Shown piece after piece: positions 62,375 to 64,000 of a stretch of DNA of 64,000 bases. Each line of letters opens with the position of its first letter. Position 1 is the stretch's first letter. The notes beneath the pieces were generated by a model. The model ran no database searches. It saw nothing but the letters and a program-made list of their open reading frames with translations, and was not told the DNA's origin. Position numbers and translations under genes: made by a program. Location of the stretch: the NCBI GenBank assembly GCA_037127315.1, contig JBBBDQ010001688.1:2264501-2328500 (forward strand), read 5' to 3'. This DNA comes from Ascarosepion bandense (lineage: Eukaryota > Mollusca > Cephalopoda > Sepiida > Sepiidae).

Positions 62375-62383
62375 CACACATAT

Positions 62384-62443
<60 letters not shown>
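62371..62443. repeat. Compound microsatellite (CA)n(TA)n
   Basis: A short CA run, an ATATACATACATA transition and a TA run of nearly 50 bases, touching the tip of the Penelope-like element. Confidence 0.95.
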
Positions 62444-62446
<3 letters not shown>

Positions 62447-63127
62447 CTAAAAAGGTCTATTGATTTTTGTTGAATTTTTCTTAATTTACAGAGTTTACGT
62501 ATATTTACTTAAATCTGTCAAGGTTAAAAATACTTGATAAAATTGACATTTCAGTTTAGTTATATATTGTGTACAAATAATATTCAACACTGCATGGTGA
62601 CTGGCAGTTTCACATCTTAAGCAAGGATTAGACTTGGTTTAATAATTGATTAAGACATGAAACTGTCAGTCTCTATGCATCATTAATTTTTCTATCCACC
62701 CTGTTCATAGCCACAAGTTTTCTATCCTGATGCTGAGCACTTTCCTCTATAAAAATAAATTTCAATAAAAACACATGCATTTTCTGATAGTTACTAAGCT
62801 TAGCTTCAAAGAACTGTTAAAAAAATTGTCATGCATTTTAATATTGAATACAAATATTCATTAGCCAGTATGAATATGTTAGTAATACTGAGAAAAATAT
62901 AAAATTTTCATATATATAAGAAATTATAACTTTGTAGGGTTTAAAATGTTTTTCTCTTGCAATACATTATTATCTGATATAGGTTACTGTCATTGGCTTT
63001 GTAATCAGTATTTTAAATGCACACATTTTTAGTTTTCTTTTAAATGTGTATTAACAAATTTTATTTTTATTATCTTGAAGAACATCACCTTGTTTTTTTG
63101 CTTTTTTTTTTTTTTTTTTCCCTCCAG

Positions 63128-63237
63128 TAGATTCATCCATATGTAACAGTAACCCTGACTCAGGTCCAAATTCGCCACCAGGTGGAGCCACTGGTACACT
63201 TCCAAATGGAAGTTTAACATCCCTCCAGTCAAAAGAG
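63128..63237 (+). CDS. Class IIa HDAC exon: serine/proline-rich linker
   Basis: The acceptor is CCTCCAG at 63121-63127, with a second in-frame AG three bases on (CAGTAG). The donor is GTAAGA. Phase 1 in, phase 0 out. With the first acceptor the joined codon is ATA and the product reads IDSSICNSNPDSGPNSPPGG, then ATGTLPNGSLTSLQSKE. The SSxxxxxDSGPNSPP pattern matches the SACSSAPGSGPSSPNN stretch of HDAC4, just after its nuclear localisation segment. The deacetylase domain is further downstream, beyond the window. Confidence 0.92.
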
Positions 63238-63569
63238 GTAAGACATAAGCTAAAACTTTTTTTTTACTGAAGAAGGTAAAGTTCAGGATGTTCGGGATTT
63301 GACCACAAATTATAAAATGAAAACAGCTGCTCAAAATATCATCCAAGGAACTCTTGACTAAATTATCACCAGAAATAGCTAGATATTTTTGTTGTATACC
63401 AACCTGTATATAGGAATGGGATGTTCGTATTATCTTATATACATGGACACTATTGGGGAGAGTAGAGTAATTATATTGATTAGCAGTGTATCTACTTCAT
63501 GCAGCATGCAAGTCTTGTACTTGTTGATATACTATTTTGGTGATTACTCATGCAGTAACCTTTCAAGAT

Positions 63570-63655
63570 TACAACATTGGTGATGAAGATCATGTACGTT
63601 GTGCAGTGACCAAAGTACAACATTGGCAATGAAGATTGTGCAGTTGACCAAAATA
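63570..63655 (+). repeat. Imperfect tandem pair, about 47-base period
   Basis: TACAACATTGGTGATGAAGA with TTGTGCAGTGACCAAAG is followed by TACAACATTGGCAATGAAGA with TTGTGCAGTTGACCAAAA. ACATTGGTGATGAAGAT resembles the LTR/leader junction of many Ty3/gypsy elements. Confidence 0.8.
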
Positions 63656-64000
63656 CAACAAACAAAAAAATATATAAAGCATTTTTTAATTTTTATTTTT
63701 TGCTACAAAAGATTTTCAGGGATTACATGATATAAACTGCAACAGCAAAAAAGGGGAGAAAAAAATTATATACACATGAAAATATATACTCGTGCAAAAA
63801 CTAAAAAATGGAGGAGTTTTAAAAAAGAGTTGTTGGAAATTGTAAAGCAACAACTAAAACAACAAAAACACCTTGAACAAAGGCTCAAAGAATTCTAGGA
63901 AAAAGGAAATTTTTTTCAAGTAACATTAATGATATCGTGGAATCATTAACGGATTCTAACTACAGGCCTGCGGAAGGCGTAACTTTTACATCATATTACT
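63570..64000 (+). mobile_element. Likely 5' leader and gag start of a Ty3/gypsy-type element (partial)
   Basis: After the TTGGTGATGAAGAT leader words, 63809 onward reads, with early stops, a Q/K-rich helix (ELLEIVKQQLKQQKHLEQRL). In another frame near the edge it reads DIVESLTDSNYRPAEGVTF. This pattern, a glutamine-rich coil followed by an F.YDPE.GVTF-like block, is common at the start of animal Ty3/gypsy gag. The stops and frame change say it is decayed. The identification rests on a short stretch at the window edge. Confidence 0.5.

Larger units (their letters stand above)
50640..63127 (+). other. HDAC intron, 12.5 kb
   Basis: Bounded by GTAGGT and a CCTCCAG acceptor. It contains a hairpin (51435-51493), a dispersed repeat copy (52290-52545), a foldback element (52704-53296), a duplicated 100-140-bp segment, degenerate tandem repeats (57630-57990), a TIR element (58331-58609) and a Penelope-like element (59482-62374). 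The stretches 53.6-55.2 and 62.45-63.1 kb show only AT-rich sequence with poly-T tracts. Confidence 0.8.
63238..64000 (+). other. Start of the next HDAC intron (partial)
   Basis: Begins GTAAGACATAAG. It contains an imperfect direct repeat (63570-63655) and the likely 5' part of a Ty3/gypsy-type element that runs off the window. Confidence 0.75.

Overview
The window is a piece of an animal nuclear genome: AT-rich, intron-dominated, full of microsatellites and old transposable elements. Its one host gene, on the + strand, is the N-terminal part of a class IIa histone deacetylase (HDAC4/5/7/9 type). I recognise six coding exons (8379-8608, 10759-10867, 12573-12687, 15788-15906, 50505-50639, 63128-63237). 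They have matching GT/AG borders and join in frame. Together they encode the Q-rich coiled coil, the MEF2-binding helix, the first 14-3-3 phosphoserine site and the basic nuclear localisation segment. The upstream exons and the deacetylase domain lie outside the window. A single class IIa HDAC-like gene, a (C)CATGTTAGCATGGAA...AAAC dispersed repeat, tRNA-type SINE pieces and a Penelope element all fit a mollusc, most likely a coleoid cephalopod. That assignment is inference.

Layout. 1-8.4 kb is intron and holds three dead retroelements: a LINE 3' end with an RNase H domain (+), a Ty3/gypsy body (-) and a jockey/CR1-like LINE 3' end (+). 8.4-15.9 kb holds four exons separated by introns of 1.7-3.1 kb. 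15.9-50.5 kb is one 34.6 kb intron with a dead mariner (-), a longer copy of the same jockey/CR1-like LINE family (-, about 26.84-30.31 kb), SINE pieces, small TIR elements, a Penelope-like relic and several hairpins, including a perfect 82-bp palindrome. 50.6-63.1 kb is a 12.5 kb intron with a foldback element of about 590 bp, a TIR element of about 280 bp, degenerate tandem repeats and a nearly complete Penelope-like element (-) bounded by 88-bp inverted terminal repeats. The right edge appears to enter the 5' part of another Ty3/gypsy-type element (+).

How the parts relate. The only genes working together are the HDAC exons. The transposons sit in introns, on both strands, and almost all carry stops or frameshifts. 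The exception is the reverse transcriptase ORF of the Penelope-like element, which is open for 546 codons. I saw no tRNA, rRNA, CRISPR or convincing promoter. I do not claim an undescribed biological system. The best leads are the Penelope-like element with inverted ends and a broken endonuclease frame, the symmetric HDAC exon that carries the phosphoserine and the basic segment, and the long foldback structures.
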